From Methanomassiliicoccus sp. (GTDB lineage: Archaea; Thermoplasmatota; Thermoplasmata; Methanomassiliicoccales; Methanomassiliicoccaceae): a stretch of DNA of 64,000 bases. The stretch lies in contig JAEILR010000002.1 of assembly GCA_016109435.1 (NCBI GenBank), positions 62,001 through 126,000 on the forward strand, in the 5' to 3' direction. The notes beneath the pieces are model-generated. The model ran no database searches, had not been told where the DNA came from, and was given only the letters and a program-made list of their open reading frames with translations. This document shows positions 26,679 to 35,091 of the stretch, piece by piece; the first letter of the stretch is position 1, and every line of letters starts with the position of its first letter. A program made the translations under genes and the position numbers.

Positions 26679-27134
26679 ATGGCCGCCTGTCCGATCTGTA
26701 GCAGGGAGGGGTCAGAGGTCGAGAAGATCACCGTTGCCAACCACGTTCGGGAATCCTGCTGGCCGCTGGGGGACGAGAAATACTCGATCTGCGAGAACCC
26801 CGATTGCATGGTCGTATACTTCACCGCTGATGGAAGCAGAACACTGAAGAAGGCCGACGTCAAGACCCGGGTCACGTTCAAGGAGAAGGACGCCCCCAGG
26901 CCGCTGTGCTATTGCCAACAGGTGACCGAGGAGAATGTCCTCAAGGCGATAGAAAATGGTGCCAAGACCTTCGAGGAGGTCCGGGCGGCCACGGGCATCG
27001 GCGGTGGAGGGCATTGCAAGGTGACGAACCCGGCCGGACGGTGCTGTTCCCGGAACTACAGGCCGTTCATCGAGAAGGAGCTGATGAAGCGCGGTCATGG
27101 CAGCCCGGCCGGCATACCGCTGTTCCTCGGATGA
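26679..27134 (+). CDS. BFD/CopZ-like [2Fe-2S] zinc-ribbon protein
   Basis: A 151-aa two-domain protein. The N-terminal part has CPIC and C..C pairs (residues 4-7 and near 39-44) with MVVYF following, resembling the CopZ N-terminal zinc domain. The C-terminal part is a BFD-like [2Fe-2S] domain with PLCYCQQVTEENVLKAIENG and GGGGHCKVTNPAGRCC. Related proteins serve in copper handling or as small ferredoxins. It is the last intact gene before an FAD-enzyme relic. Leaderless promoter. Exact partner unknown. Confidence 0.85.
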   Translation: MAACPICSREGSEVEKITVANHVRESCWPLGDEKYSICENPDCMVVYFTADGSRTLKKADVKTRVTFKEKDAPRPLCYCQQVTEENVLKAIENGAKTFEEVRAATGIGGGGHCKVTNPAGRCCSRNYRPFIEKELMKRGHGSPAGIPLFLG

Positions 27135-27293
27135 TCGCAAGAGTTGAGGTACCGGACCATCGTTCACCTGCCGATCTCCTCCTCATCCAACCTTTCTTCA
27201 TCATTCCGCGGACCATGATGGTGACCGGGAACGTTCCCTTTTAACCGATTATGGCCAACTGGCTTGATATCGGAGGACAGGCACAATAAATAG

Positions 27294-27538
27294 GGGGTCT
27301 TCGCCGTCATACTGGCCGCCGGCACGCTGGATACCTGTGGCGGTCCCATCATCAACTCCCGGGCGCAGGTCCTCGATACGCGGAACAGGCCTATCCCGGG
27401 GCTATACGGAGCGGGCAACTGCATCGCTCACCCACCGCCAACGCCTATTGGGGCGGAGGCGCGAAGATCGGCTCGGCGATGACCTTCGGATATATCGCCG
27501 GGCTCAACGCGGTGAACGAGGGGGTCAAGGAGGACTAG
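27294..27538 (+). pseudogene. Relic of FAD-dependent oxidoreductase C terminus
   Basis: Translation from 27294 gives [20 protein letters not shown], continuing to [14 protein letters not shown], and then the frame is lost near 27426-27430. In the next frame the expected continuation [20 protein letters not shown] and YIAGLNAV appears and ends at a TAG at 27536. This matches the C-terminal FAD-contact region of fumarate-reductase/3-ketosteroid-dehydrogenase-type (FAD_binding_2) proteins. A single-base deletion accounts for the shift, and the N-terminal about 450 residues are missing, so it is a decayed fragment. It overlaps the end of thiE by 14 nt. Confidence 0.75.
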
Positions 27539-28277
27539 AGCCCCGACGCTTCCGATGCGTCCTGGTCCCTCTGTTCCCGGGCCGGTTCGATCTCCATTCC
27601 TGGACCAGCTTGATGGCCTCTGACCTTGGATCGTCGGCCTCGGTCACCGCAGATACCACGAAGAAACCATCGACCCCGGTTTGAGCGAGCTGAGGTATAT
27701 CGGCGAGCTTGACCCCGCCGCCCACCACGACCGGGATCGGGCTGAGCTCGGCGAGCTTCGTGATGTCGGCGAAGCTCCTGGTGATGATATTTCCGTCCAC
27801 ATCCAATCCGCAATCCGGCTTCGTGCTCGTTTCATGCAGCGGCCCGGCGCCAAAGTAGTCGATCTGGCCTACATCCTCGGTTCTGATGTACTCGAACAGC
27901 TCGTGCGTCCTCGCCGACAGGCCGATGATGGAATCGTGGCCCAGGTATTCACGGCAGATGTCCACCGGGATATCGGACTGTCCGACATGGATCCCGTCCA
28001 CCTTTGCCCCCTGCTCCCTTGCCGCCAGGACAACGTCCAGGCGGTCGTTCACGAGCAGCGTGACCTCGTCCGACCTGCCGGCCTCGGCGATCACGTCGGA
28101 CACATTATGGGTCAGCTCGATCAGTTCGCGGGCCGAAGCTACCTTCGAGCGGACCTGCACGCACGTGAATCCGGCATCGACCGCGTATTTGACGATCTGG
28201 TGAACGGGCCTGCCTCTTGTGTTCTCCGGCCCTATCACCAGGTATGCCGAGATGTCAAATCTTCTTCTCATGATCAT
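27525..28277 (-). CDS. thiE: Thiamine-phosphate synthase
   Basis: Couples HMP-diphosphate with thiazole phosphate to thiamine phosphate. The 250-aa TIM barrel shows FTCVQVRSK, TLLVNDRLDV, DGIHVGQSDIPV, GLSARTHE, DYFGAGPLHETSTK and VVGGGVKLADIPQLAQTGVDG, the ThiE active-site set. The last about 20 residues (Arg/Gly-rich) extend past the usual end and overlap the FAD relic on the other strand, so the natural stop may have been altered by that rearrangement. Last gene of the thiM operon; starts 23 nt inside the preceding gene. Confidence 0.95.
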   Translation of the reverse strand: MIMRRRFDISAYLVIGPENTRGRPVHQIVKYAVDAGFTCVQVRSKVASARELIELTHNVSDVIAEAGRSDEVTLLVNDRLDVVLAAREQGAKVDGIHVGQSDIPVDICREYLGHDSIIGLSARTHELFEYIRTEDVGQIDYFGAGPLHETSTKPDCGLDVDGNIITRSFADITKLAELSPIPVVVGGGVKLADIPQLAQTGVDGFFVVSAVTEADDPRSEAIKLVQEWRSNRPGNRGTRTHRKRRGSSPP

Positions 28278-28578
28278 CCTGCCCTTCCAGTACGGCGTTC
28301 ACTTTGTCCACCTTCGTTCGGATCATGTTGGTGAATCCAGGGCGGACATCGGCCTTCAGAACAACTTCCGTGCGGATCCCTCTGTTGGCGAGCACGAAGG
28401 TCGCGTCCTTTACGACCCTCATCACATCATCCCACTCGCCCTCGATCTCCGTGAACATGGAAGTGGTGCGATTTGGCAAGCCGGACGAACGGATCACCTT
28501 CACGACCTCAGCAACTTCGTTCGCAAGTTCATCGCCCACGCCGCAAGGGGTGATGGCGACCGCAACCAGTGTGTTCAC
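28255..28578 (-). CDS. MTH1187 family thiamine-binding protein
   Basis: Small 107-aa protein of the MTH1187/YkoF-like thiamine-binding family, recognised by NTLVAVAITPCGVGDELANEV and the segment TTSMFTEIEGEWDDVMRVV. Position between thiM and thiE supports binding of thiamine or a precursor (HMP/thiazole). GTG 28578 follows GGAGG. Its 3' end overlaps thiE by 23 nt, so translation is coupled. Confidence 0.92.
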   Translation of the reverse strand: MNTLVAVAITPCGVGDELANEVAEVVKVIRSSGLPNRTTSMFTEIEGEWDDVMRVVKDATFVLANRGIRTEVVLKADVRPGFTNMIRTKVDKVNAVLEGQDDHEKKI

Positions 28579-28581
28579 GGA

Positions 28582-29418
28582 TCAAACCTCCTCGATGTCG
28601 AATGGATTGTTGGCGATATCCTCCGCGGCGGCCTTATATAATTCGTCGATGAACGCGACCTGAAAACTGCCGGGGCCGTCCGCTTTGCTTTCCGCGCGGC
28701 TCGCCGCCAGATTGAACGCCGCGACGGCGGTAAGAGCTGCTATGAACGGCGATGCCGCGGTCGCATATACCGCGGCGACCCCGCCCAGCGAACAGCCCGA
28801 ACCGGTGATCCTCCTCATGAAGTGAGACCCTCCGTGGGAGAAGGCCGCGACGGAGCCGTCGGTCACCAGATCGGTCCTGCCGGTCACGGCAACGGCTCCA
28901 CCCGTCCATTTCGCCAGTGAGACGGCCGCGGCCTTCGCCCCGATCACCGGGTCGGTGGAATCAACGCCCCGAACGTTGGAACCATCGGTACCACCGTCCA
29001 ATCCCCACAGGCCGGCCAGCGCGAGGATCTCCGAGGCGTTCCCCCTGATCACGCCAGGCTTGTACGCTTTAAATTGCCGCAGCAGGTCCGTTCTGAGGGA
29101 GCCGATGCCTATTGCCACCGGGTCCAGGACCCATGGCCTCCCCGCCTCGTGCAATGCCTTGACCATGCGCGGCAAGGTCTGTTCATAGATCGGCAGGAGA
29201 GTGCCGACGTTAACATAGGTGGCGCCGCCGGCGTTGGCCAGGAACACGGCCTCGTCAGGCAGATAGACCATGGCGGCGGACCCGCCGACGGCCAGTTGCG
29301 CATTGGCCACAAAATTGATGGTCACGGTATTGGTGATCGATCCGACCATCGGATTCGTCCGCCTGACAGTATCAACCGTCCGGACCATCCGGTCCCGTAT
29401 GTCCTCTTTATTGTACAT
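28582..29418 (-). CDS. thiM: Hydroxyethylthiazole kinase
   Basis: Phosphorylates hydroxyethylthiazole in thiamine salvage. The ribokinase-like fold shows NPMVGSITNTVTINFVANAQLAVGGSAAM (family opening, broken only by length), WVLDPVAIGIG, VIRGNASEILALAG and the anion-hole motif RRITGSGCSLGG. I chose ATG 29418 because GGAAGGA lies just upstream at the end of the TPP riboswitch; ATG 29424 is possible. The longer frame to 29490 runs through the riboswitch and is rejected. Confidence 0.95.
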   Translation of the reverse strand: MYNKEDIRDRMVRTVDTVRRTNPMVGSITNTVTINFVANAQLAVGGSAAMVYLPDEAVFLANAGGATYVNVGTLLPIYEQTLPRMVKALHEAGRPWVLDPVAIGIGSLRTDLLRQFKAYKPGVIRGNASEILALAGLWGLDGGTDGSNVRGVDSTDPVIGAKAAAVSLAKWTGGAVAVTGRTDLVTDGSVAAFSHGGSHFMRRITGSGCSLGGVAAVYATAASPFIAALTAVAAFNLAASRAESKADGPGSFQVAFIDELYKAAAEDIANNPFDIEEV

Positions 29419-29424
29419 GTTCAT

Positions 29425-29522
29425 CCTTCCGCTGGCATTACCCAGATCAAGTTTCAATGGTGTGATCTCAGCCCTGCGGTCGACCCGCATTTGGTTTGCT
29501 ATCGCAAACAGGCACCCATATC
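29425..29522 (-). promoter_or_regulatory. TPP (THI-box) riboswitch of thiM operon
   Basis: On the minus strand the conserved parts appear in order: GGGTGCC (29511-29517), a perfect hairpin GTTTGC-GATA-GCAAAC (29494-29509), a second stem TGCGG/CCGCA, GGCTGAGATCAC (29461-29473) and CTTGATCTGGGTAATGCCAG followed by CG. The SD-like GGAAGGA and ATG 29418 follow directly, so TPP binding would most simply block ribosome access (translational control). Coordinates of the outer helix are approximate. Confidence 0.9.
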
Positions 29523-29583
29523 ATCTCGGCTCTTTGGCGATGCATGCCGGTGCCGAAATGCCAGAGGCCCTGATGCCTACTTC

Positions 29584-29593
29584 GCTATATGAA
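29584..29593 (-). promoter_or_regulatory. TATA box of thiM operon
   Basis: Minus-strand TTCATATAGC; expected transcription start near 29562 gives a leader of about 140 nt that contains the whole riboswitch. Confidence 0.55.
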
Positions 29594-29764
29594 CTGCGGG
29601 AAAGGCCGTCCGTCGATCGTTCCACTTTCACAATAATTGCGACCGGGATCTGAGGGCCCTCGTTATTGCTGGCAACATCGCCCTGTAGCTATGTGAGCAT
29701 GAAAAAAGGATGAAATGGTCCGCGCCTGGCCGCCTTCGAGCGCGGGACTGCGGGAGGGGCGAGC

Positions 29765-30385
29765 ATGACCGTCAGGCATTATGTTCCACAGCCCCCATAC
29801 CGCTCCGACATGATCCCCGATGCCGAACCCTATCGTCCGATCCCCCTCATCACTGAACGGCTGGTGGTCCGCGGGATGAGGATGGAGGACGTCGATGCCC
29901 TCTTCTCCATCAAGTCCGATCCCTCGGTCACCCACCCATACGCCCAGGAGCCCCATCGATCACGGGACGAGACCCAGGCCTGGATGGAGAGGGTGATCGC
30001 CGAGATGGAGCAGGGGCTGACGCTCTACTGGACACTGGTGCTTAAGGACGAGGGGGCGGTCATCGGGGCGTGCTGCCTCTGGAACTTCGGGCCTGGCCGG
30101 ACGTGCGCCGAGGTCGGATACGAGCTTCATCGCGCCTACTGGAACAGGGGCATCATGGCCGAAGCATTGGCGGCGATCATCGACCACTCCTTCGGGCCGC
30201 TCGGCCTTCATCGTTTAGAGGCCAACCCGCTGGGGGCCAACCGGGCGTCCATAATGGTGCTGGAGAGGCTGGGGTTCGTCAACGAGGGACGGCTGCGCCA
30301 GCGTATCCCCTTCCGCGGCCGGTTCGAGGACCAGCTGTACTATGGGCTGTTGAAAGAAGAATGGAAAGGACGGCCGGACCATTAG
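29765..30385 (+). CDS. GNAT acetyltransferase (RimJ/RimL type)
   Basis: A 206-aa N-acetyltransferase. Beta-strand LITERLVVRGMRMEDVDALF opens the domain. VIGACCLWNFGPGRTCAEVGYELHRAYWNRGIMAEAL covers the acetyl-CoA loop, with R/G at the pyrophosphate site, and LHRLEANPLGANRASIMVLERLGF is typical of RimJ/RimL. Substrate is probably an N-terminal residue or an amino-group metabolite. Single plus-strand gene between the thiamine operon and tbp. Confidence 0.9.
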   Translation: MTVRHYVPQPPYRSDMIPDAEPYRPIPLITERLVVRGMRMEDVDALFSIKSDPSVTHPYAQEPHRSRDETQAWMERVIAEMEQGLTLYWTLVLKDEGAVIGACCLWNFGPGRTCAEVGYELHRAYWNRGIMAEALAAIIDHSFGPLGLHRLEANPLGANRASIMVLERLGFVNEGRLRQRIPFRGRFEDQLYYGLLKEEWKGRPDH

Positions 30386-30414
30386 TCCGGCCAGCCTCAG
30401 TTAAGATGTTCCGC

Positions 30415-30954
30415 TCACCGGGTCAGCAGGTCGGCCGACCGCAGCTCCTCGGTAAGCTTGCCGACCGCTACCTCGACGTCCACAGGCTTCCTCGCTCCGG
30501 TGCACACCAACCGTCCGGAGCCGAACAGCAGCATGACCACCTTGGGCGAGTCCATCCTGTACACCAGCCCGGGGAACACCTCTGGCTCGTACTCCACCCT
30601 CTCCAGGCCGAGGGTGATGACGATGGAGGCGAGGTTCACCGGCTGCTCCAGATCGGAGGAGGCCACGATGTTCTGGACCTCCACTATGGGGGTCTTCTCC
30701 ACGTGCACGCCAGCCTTGCGGACGGCATCGGTCACCTTGTCGACAGCCAGCTGGACATGGTCGATGGTCTTCGCGCCGGTGCATACCAGCTTGCCGCTGC
30801 GGAACAACAGGGTCGCGGTCTTGGGCTGTTTTAGCCTGTAGATCAGTCCAGGGAAGGTTTCCGGATCGTACTCCGCTCCCTCCATGGACAGGACCAGCAT
30901 TCCCAGATCAAGCTCGGTGCCCAGGTTCGCAGAGGCCACCACGTTCTGAATCAT
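30415..30954 (-). CDS. tbp: TATA-box binding protein
   Basis: General transcription factor of 179 aa built from two direct repeats: IQNVVASANLGTELDLG with TFPGLIYRLKQPKTATLLFRSGKLVCTGAKT, and VQNIVASSDLEQPVNLA with VFPGLVYRMDSPKVVMLLFGSGRLVCTGA. The conserved DNA-contact phenylalanine positions and FPGLVYR segments are present. The protein starts only one residue before the first repeat; no better upstream start exists. A strong TATA box at 30995-31005 gives a leader of about 20 nt. Confidence 0.97.
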   Translation of the reverse strand: MIQNVVASANLGTELDLGMLVLSMEGAEYDPETFPGLIYRLKQPKTATLLFRSGKLVCTGAKTIDHVQLAVDKVTDAVRKAGVHVEKTPIVEVQNIVASSDLEQPVNLASIVITLGLERVEYEPEVFPGLVYRMDSPKVVMLLFGSGRLVCTGARKPVDVEVAVGKLTEELRSADLLTR

Positions 30955-30994
30955 GTATTTCGTAATATTGATGCCCCGTCGTGTAATGGTTCAT

Positions 30995-31005
30995 CCTTAT
31001 ATATG
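30995..31005 (-). promoter_or_regulatory. TATA box of tbp
   Basis: Minus-strand CATATATAAGG, about 45 nt before ATG 30954. The adjoining 31040-31075 stretch holds further TATA-like elements (TTTATACTG, TTATATAGTC) of unclear use. Confidence 0.6.
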
Positions 31006-31170
31006 TGATGGTGGTCGACTTTCTCTATTAAGCGGTGTCCTATTTATACTGTCTTTATATAGTCTATATACCTATCATGCTCACTTCTTATACCCCTGCT
31101 CCCGGGCCTTCCGTAACCTAGCGGGTCGTTCGGTCCCGCCCGGCGCGAGTTCGTGCGTCTGGGGGGTAGG

Positions 31171-31179
31171 CTTATAACC
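31171..31179 (+). promoter_or_regulatory. TATA box for leaderless MoxR/RavA gene
   Basis: CTTATAACC centred 26 nt before ATG 31201; it excludes the in-frame start at 31153 and implies a leaderless message. Confidence 0.55.
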
Positions 31180-31200
31180 GAGCATGCAGAATGCGAGAGG

Positions 31201-32619
31201 ATGACCTCGAAGTTCCTGACCCTCGGCAACGAGCTGAACCGCAGCTTCAAGGAGCGCGAAGACGAGATCGCCGGCTCCCTCTTGGCCATGATCTCCGGGG
31301 AGCACGTTCTGTTCATCGGACCGCCGGGAACGGCCAAGAGCATGCTGGCCCGGGAGATGTGCAAGTGCATCGAGGGTGGCAACTTCTTCTACTATCTTCT
31401 GACGAGGTTCACCACTCCCGACGAGATCTTCGGTCCCTTGTCCCTCAGCTCCCTGCAGGCGGACATATTCAGCCGCAAGGTCGACGGATACCTGCCCACG
31501 GCCAACGTTTCCTTCCTGGACGAGATCTTCAAGGCCAACTCCTCCATCCTCAATTCCCTGCTCACCATTCTCAACGAGCGCAAGTATCACAACGGCTCGG
31601 AGATCCTGGACGTGCCGTTGTTCTCCGTCTTCGGCGCGTCCAACGAGCTTCCCGAGGAGAACGAGTCCCTGGAGGCCCTCTACGACCGGTTCCTGTTCCG
31701 CTACTACGTTGGGTACGTGCAGGACGAGACCAACTTTGTCGAGCTGATCATGGGCCACGCCGAGGACTTCTCCCCCTCGGTGCGGCTGACCATCGACGAG
31801 ATCACGGACCTCCAGCGCGGGGCGGTGAACGTTTCGATCGACGATGACGTCCTGGAGTCCGTCGTCGCCCTGAGGAGGGAGTTCCGCTCGAATGGGGTCA
31901 CGGTGTCCGACCGGCGGTGGAAGAAGATGTTGTGGGTGCTCAGGGTGGCCTCCTGTTCCCTGGGCCGGAAGAGCGTGGACAAGACCATGCTGCCCCTGCT
32001 GCAGCACATGTTGTGGAACCGCCCCGAGGAGAGGACCACCATACGAAAGAACCTGCAGGCCATGGTGATCTCCGGAGGGATCAATATCGAGCGGGAACAG
32101 AAGGACATCAAGGACCTCCGCGCATCAGCGGTCATGGTCAAGGACTTCATCCTTCCCAAAGAGGTCATCTGCACCTCCTGCCAGGTCCCGTTCGTGAGCT
32201 GGAAGCGGCTGCAGGAACATGCCATGGACCACAGCGACCACATGTACAGGTTCCCCGACGGCGACGAACTTTACCAGGTCTGGAGGTACAAGGTGCACTC
32301 CCGCCTGCTCCCCAACCTCGTGGAGGTGTTCGGGAAGATGGGCCACCCGGTGAGGCTGACCATGAGCGAGGGCGACCGGGAGTTGTACCTGGGGGACATT
32401 GGGGACTTCGAGGACGAACTGGGCGTCCTTAGCGCGGACCTCGAGGAGGAACGGGCGGCACTGCTGAGGTCCCTCGACTCCAACCACTGGCTCACCCCTG
32501 GCGACCGTGAGGGCATCCTGGCCCAGTACGACGTAAAGATGGCCACCATGTCCGAGATGAGGAGGTCCCTGCAGGAGACCAGGACCATCGCCCTCTCCGA
32601 GGACGTGGTCGAGCCGTGA
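31201..32619 (+). CDS. MoxR/RavA-type AAA+ ATPase with C2H2 zinc finger
   Basis: A 472-aa AAA+ ATPase: Walker A GPPGTAKS, FTTPDEIFGPLSL after it, Walker B VSFLDEIFKANSSILNSLLTILNER (the RavA signature), and FGASNELPEENESLEALYDRFLFRYYV. After the AAA+ lid, residues 324-344 read C-x2-C-x3-F-x5-L-x2-H-x3-H, an exact classical C2H2 finger. A helical C-terminal region follows. It lies 7 nt before a VWA-domain gene, the RavA/ViaA arrangement used in chaperone-like or metal-insertion roles. The finger is unusual for this family. Confidence 0.92.
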   Translation: MTSKFLTLGNELNRSFKEREDEIAGSLLAMISGEHVLFIGPPGTAKSMLAREMCKCIEGGNFFYYLLTRFTTPDEIFGPLSLSSLQADIFSRKVDGYLPTANVSFLDEIFKANSSILNSLLTILNERKYHNGSEILDVPLFSVFGASNELPEENESLEALYDRFLFRYYVGYVQDETNFVELIMGHAEDFSPSVRLTIDEITDLQRGAVNVSIDDDVLESVVALRREFRSNGVTVSDRRWKKMLWVLRVASCSLGRKSVDKTMLPLLQHMLWNRPEERTTIRKNLQAMVISGGINIEREQKDIKDLRASAVMVKDFILPKEVICTSCQVPFVSWKRLQEHAMDHSDHMYRFPDGDELYQVWRYKVHSRLLPNLVEVFGKMGHPVRLTMSEGDRELYLGDIGDFEDELGVLSADLEEERAALLRSLDSNHWLTPGDREGILAQYDVKMATMSEMRRSLQETRTIALSEDVVEP

Positions 32620-32626
32620 GGACGCC

Positions 32627-34081
32627 ATGAGCGGCAGCACCGGCATCCGCCTGAGAAAGGTGGTCAACGATGACTCCGTCCGCCTGGTGGTGGGGAGACC
32701 TAGGCGGATTCCCCGCCGGAAGAGGGAGGAGGTGGCCTCGGTCCTGGCCCAGGACCTCCTGGGGACCCTGGCCGTGACCGATGTGCGGAGGTTCAGCGGA
32801 AGGTACGGCTCCTTCCACGTCCTCCTGAAGGCGCTTAGGGACACTGAGGAGTGGAGGGACCTCCGCGCCCTGGCCGCAGAGAGCGACATCCTGGCTACCC
32901 TGGCCCTGCGTTCGATGGCCCCCTTCGTGCTGGACGTTCTGGACCGGACCACCCCCCTGCCCGCGGACAGCGATGGCGAGAAGAGCTTGAACGGGCTGAT
33001 AGCCTTGACGCTCTCCGTGTGGCAGAGGAGATCGGCCACGGACATGGACACCCTGGTCAGGGGGGTGGAGGAGCTGGAGCGCGGTGCGGGAGCGGGGGAT
33101 GCCCGGGAGGCCCTGAGGGAGACGCTGCGTCCCCGCCTGGCGGCCGTGGTCGAGGAAACCCGCACGCACGCCAGGCTGCTGACGATGATGAAGGAGATGC
33201 TGCCGTCGGGGAACGATGAGTCCTTCGTGGAGGAGGTGTTCATGGAGTACATCCGGGACATCGGCCGCATGGCCGAGCTCCTCCGCCGCAGCGGGGAGAT
33301 CCAGCACATCATCGACCTGATGAGCCAGTTGGACGTCGAGTATGGGGCCAAGCGGGACCGGGTCCAGAGCTTCCGGCCGTCGGAGGCCTACGACCTCGGC
33401 CTCTCCAAGGACGTGCGGCACGTGCTGCCGGTGGAGCTGCTCAAGCTCAAGGACCCCACCCTCCGCCTCCTGTTCTTCTCCCAGATGCTGGAAGGGGAAC
33501 TGCTGACCTACCAGCTTCGGGGCCTGGACTGGTCGGAGGACCCTGAGAGCAAGAAGGGGCCGGTCATCGCCCTGATCGACGCCAGCGGCTCCATGAGCGG
33601 CCCGCCGGAGATCCTGGCCAAGGCGTTCATCCTGATGCTGGCGAAGCGCATGGAGCGGGAAGGCCGGGACATCAAGGTCATCCTGTTCGCCGCCGAGGAC
33701 TGGAAGCTGGAGATCAACCTGATGGACCGCAAGATGGTCGCGCGCGGCCTCCTGGATGTCATGTGCCGGTACTTCGAAGGAGGGACCGACTTCAACTCCG
33801 CCCTGCGCGTCGGCCTGGAAACGGTGCAGGGCAAGAAATGGAAGGGCGCGGACGTGCTGCTGTTCACCGACGGCGAGTCCAGGATGTCGGACGAGGGGCT
33901 GGTCCGCGACTGGAACGAGTTCAAGCGCCGGACGCGGTCCAGGATATACACTCTGATCGTGAACAACGCCTCCGCCGGAGGCCTGGAAAAGGTATCCGAC
34001 AAGGTGTGGACCCTTCCCGAGGTCCGGTGGGACGTCGAGGGCAGCCCGTCGGCCATCATCAAGCTCATCGCCCGGCACTAG
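32627..34081 (+). CDS. VWA-domain protein, ViaA-like partner
   Basis: A 484-aa protein with a largely helical N-terminal region of about 300 residues and a C-terminal von Willebrand A domain. The MIDAS motif is IALIDASGSMSGPPEILAKA, followed by the metal-ligand threonine in FEGGTDFNSAL and the aspartate in VLLFTDGESRMSD. It starts 7 nt after the MoxR/RavA gene. Such pairs act together: the VWA protein recognises the client and stimulates the ATPase. The client here is unknown. Confidence 0.92.
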   Translation: MSGSTGIRLRKVVNDDSVRLVVGRPRRIPRRKREEVASVLAQDLLGTLAVTDVRRFSGRYGSFHVLLKALRDTEEWRDLRALAAESDILATLALRSMAPFVLDVLDRTTPLPADSDGEKSLNGLIALTLSVWQRRSATDMDTLVRGVEELERGAGAGDAREALRETLRPRLAAVVEETRTHARLLTMMKEMLPSGNDESFVEEVFMEYIRDIGRMAELLRRSGEIQHIIDLMSQLDVEYGAKRDRVQSFRPSEAYDLGLSKDVRHVLPVELLKLKDPTLRLLFFSQMLEGELLTYQLRGLDWSEDPESKKGPVIALIDASGSMSGPPEILAKAFILMLAKRMEREGRDIKVILFAAEDWKLEINLMDRKMVARGLLDVMCRYFEGGTDFNSALRVGLETVQGKKWKGADVLLFTDGESRMSDEGLVRDWNEFKRRTRSRIYTLIVNNASAGGLEKVSDKVWTLPEVRWDVEGSPSAIIKLIARH

Positions 34082-34098
34082 AACTACCGGGGAACGTT

Positions 34099-34806
34099 AT
34101 GAATAGTCTTACCTCCCGACGAGCATGGATGATCCCGCTATCGTACCCCGTTTCCAGGAAGACCCCGCTCTTTCCGGGCACGCCCGCGCTCACCCTCTCC
34201 CGGAGGGCGGAGGAAGGCCAGGTGGCCACATCGACCAAGCTGTGCCTCGACACGCACTCGGGCACCCACCTGGACGTCCCCTGCCACTTCTGTCCTGGCG
34301 GCCCGTCGGTAAAGGACTATCCACCGTACATCGAGATCCGTTCCGCCTTGTGCATCGACGTCCCCGCCTCCGGCGGCACTGGCCTGACCGGGGAGATGGT
34401 CGCCCTCCCGCCGCGGTCGGAGGAGGCCGAGGCCCTTCTGATAAGGACGGGTATGCACCACTGCCGCCGCGAGGACCCCCAGAGGTACGCCGCCGATCAC
34501 CCTTTCCTGTTGCCTTCCTTCGCCCGTTGGCTCCTCGACCTTTTCCCCCGCCTTAGGATGGTGGGCATAGACTGCGTGTCGGTGGCCCACCCGGACCACG
34601 GCCCGGAGGCGGAGGAGGTCCACACCACCCTCCTGTGCCGACCCTCCCCGGTGCTGATCCTGGAGGACCTGGACCTGTCCGACCATCGCCTGGTGGGCGG
34701 AACGTTCACCCTCGTCGTCCTCCCGATGTTCCACGACCGGCTCGACGGAACCCCGGTGGCCGCCCTCGCCCATCTGCCGCGGGGCTCAGGCGATGAGGCC
34801 GTATAG
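34099..34806 (+). CDS. Cyclase / kynurenine formamidase family protein
   Basis: A 235-aa metal-dependent cyclase-type hydrolase. The family metal motif appears as DTHSGTHLDVPCHF, and GIDCVSVAHPDHGPEAEEVH lies near the C terminus. The start is ATG 34099; ATG 34129, just before IPLSYPVSRKTPLFPGTP, is an alternative. It follows the VWA gene by 17 nt, perhaps in one transcript. Possible substrates include N-formylkynurenine or other cyclic amides; not decided by sequence. Its end overlaps the Nramp relic. Confidence 0.88.
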   Translation: MNSLTSRRAWMIPLSYPVSRKTPLFPGTPALTLSRRAEEGQVATSTKLCLDTHSGTHLDVPCHFCPGGPSVKDYPPYIEIRSALCIDVPASGGTGLTGEMVALPPRSEEAEALLIRTGMHHCRREDPQRYAADHPFLLPSFARWLLDLFPRLRMVGIDCVSVAHPDHGPEAEEVHTTLLCRPSPVLILEDLDLSDHRLVGGTFTLVVLPMFHDRLDGTPVAALAHLPRGSGDEAV

Positions 34807-35030
34807 GTAGTAAGAGGCGAACAGTGCGAAGAAGGTGATGGAGGCGGTCATCGCGGCCACGGTGGCCCTGGACGGCCTCGATCGTACCGGCCAGGATGAG
34901 GATCCACAGGGCGGTGTAGCCGTACTGCGAGGTGATGCGGGGGGGTGAACAGCAGCTCCCCGGTCGCTATCATGGAGGTCATCCCTATATTGCCTGGCCC
35001 CAACCAACTGAGCTTCTCCCGCCTCGGAGG
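34786..35030 (-). pseudogene. Relic of Nramp-family metal transporter
   Basis: Minus-strand translation in one frame gives REKLSWLGPGNIGMTSMIAT then GELLFTP, shifts at a C-run to RITSQYGYTALWILILAGTI, and later to ATVAAMTASITFFALFASYY followed by LYGLIA and a stop. The first two pieces match the TM1 start of Nramp transporters (LGPG, TGE, GYxxLW) and the last looks like a final membrane helix. At least two frameshifts and loss of the central about 350 residues make it a dead fragment. The 99-codon open frame from 35085 across it is not a gene. Confidence 0.6.
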
Positions 35031-35091
35031 CCCCTGGCATGCGGGAACCCCCGCCCGCCGGTCCGCCGTGGTCGCTCATGGCCACCCTCCG

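Noticed and set aside
34786-35085. 99-codon minus-strand open frame as a gene
   Set aside because: Its N-terminal part is low-complexity and out of frame with the Nramp-like sequence; it only ties together relic pieces.
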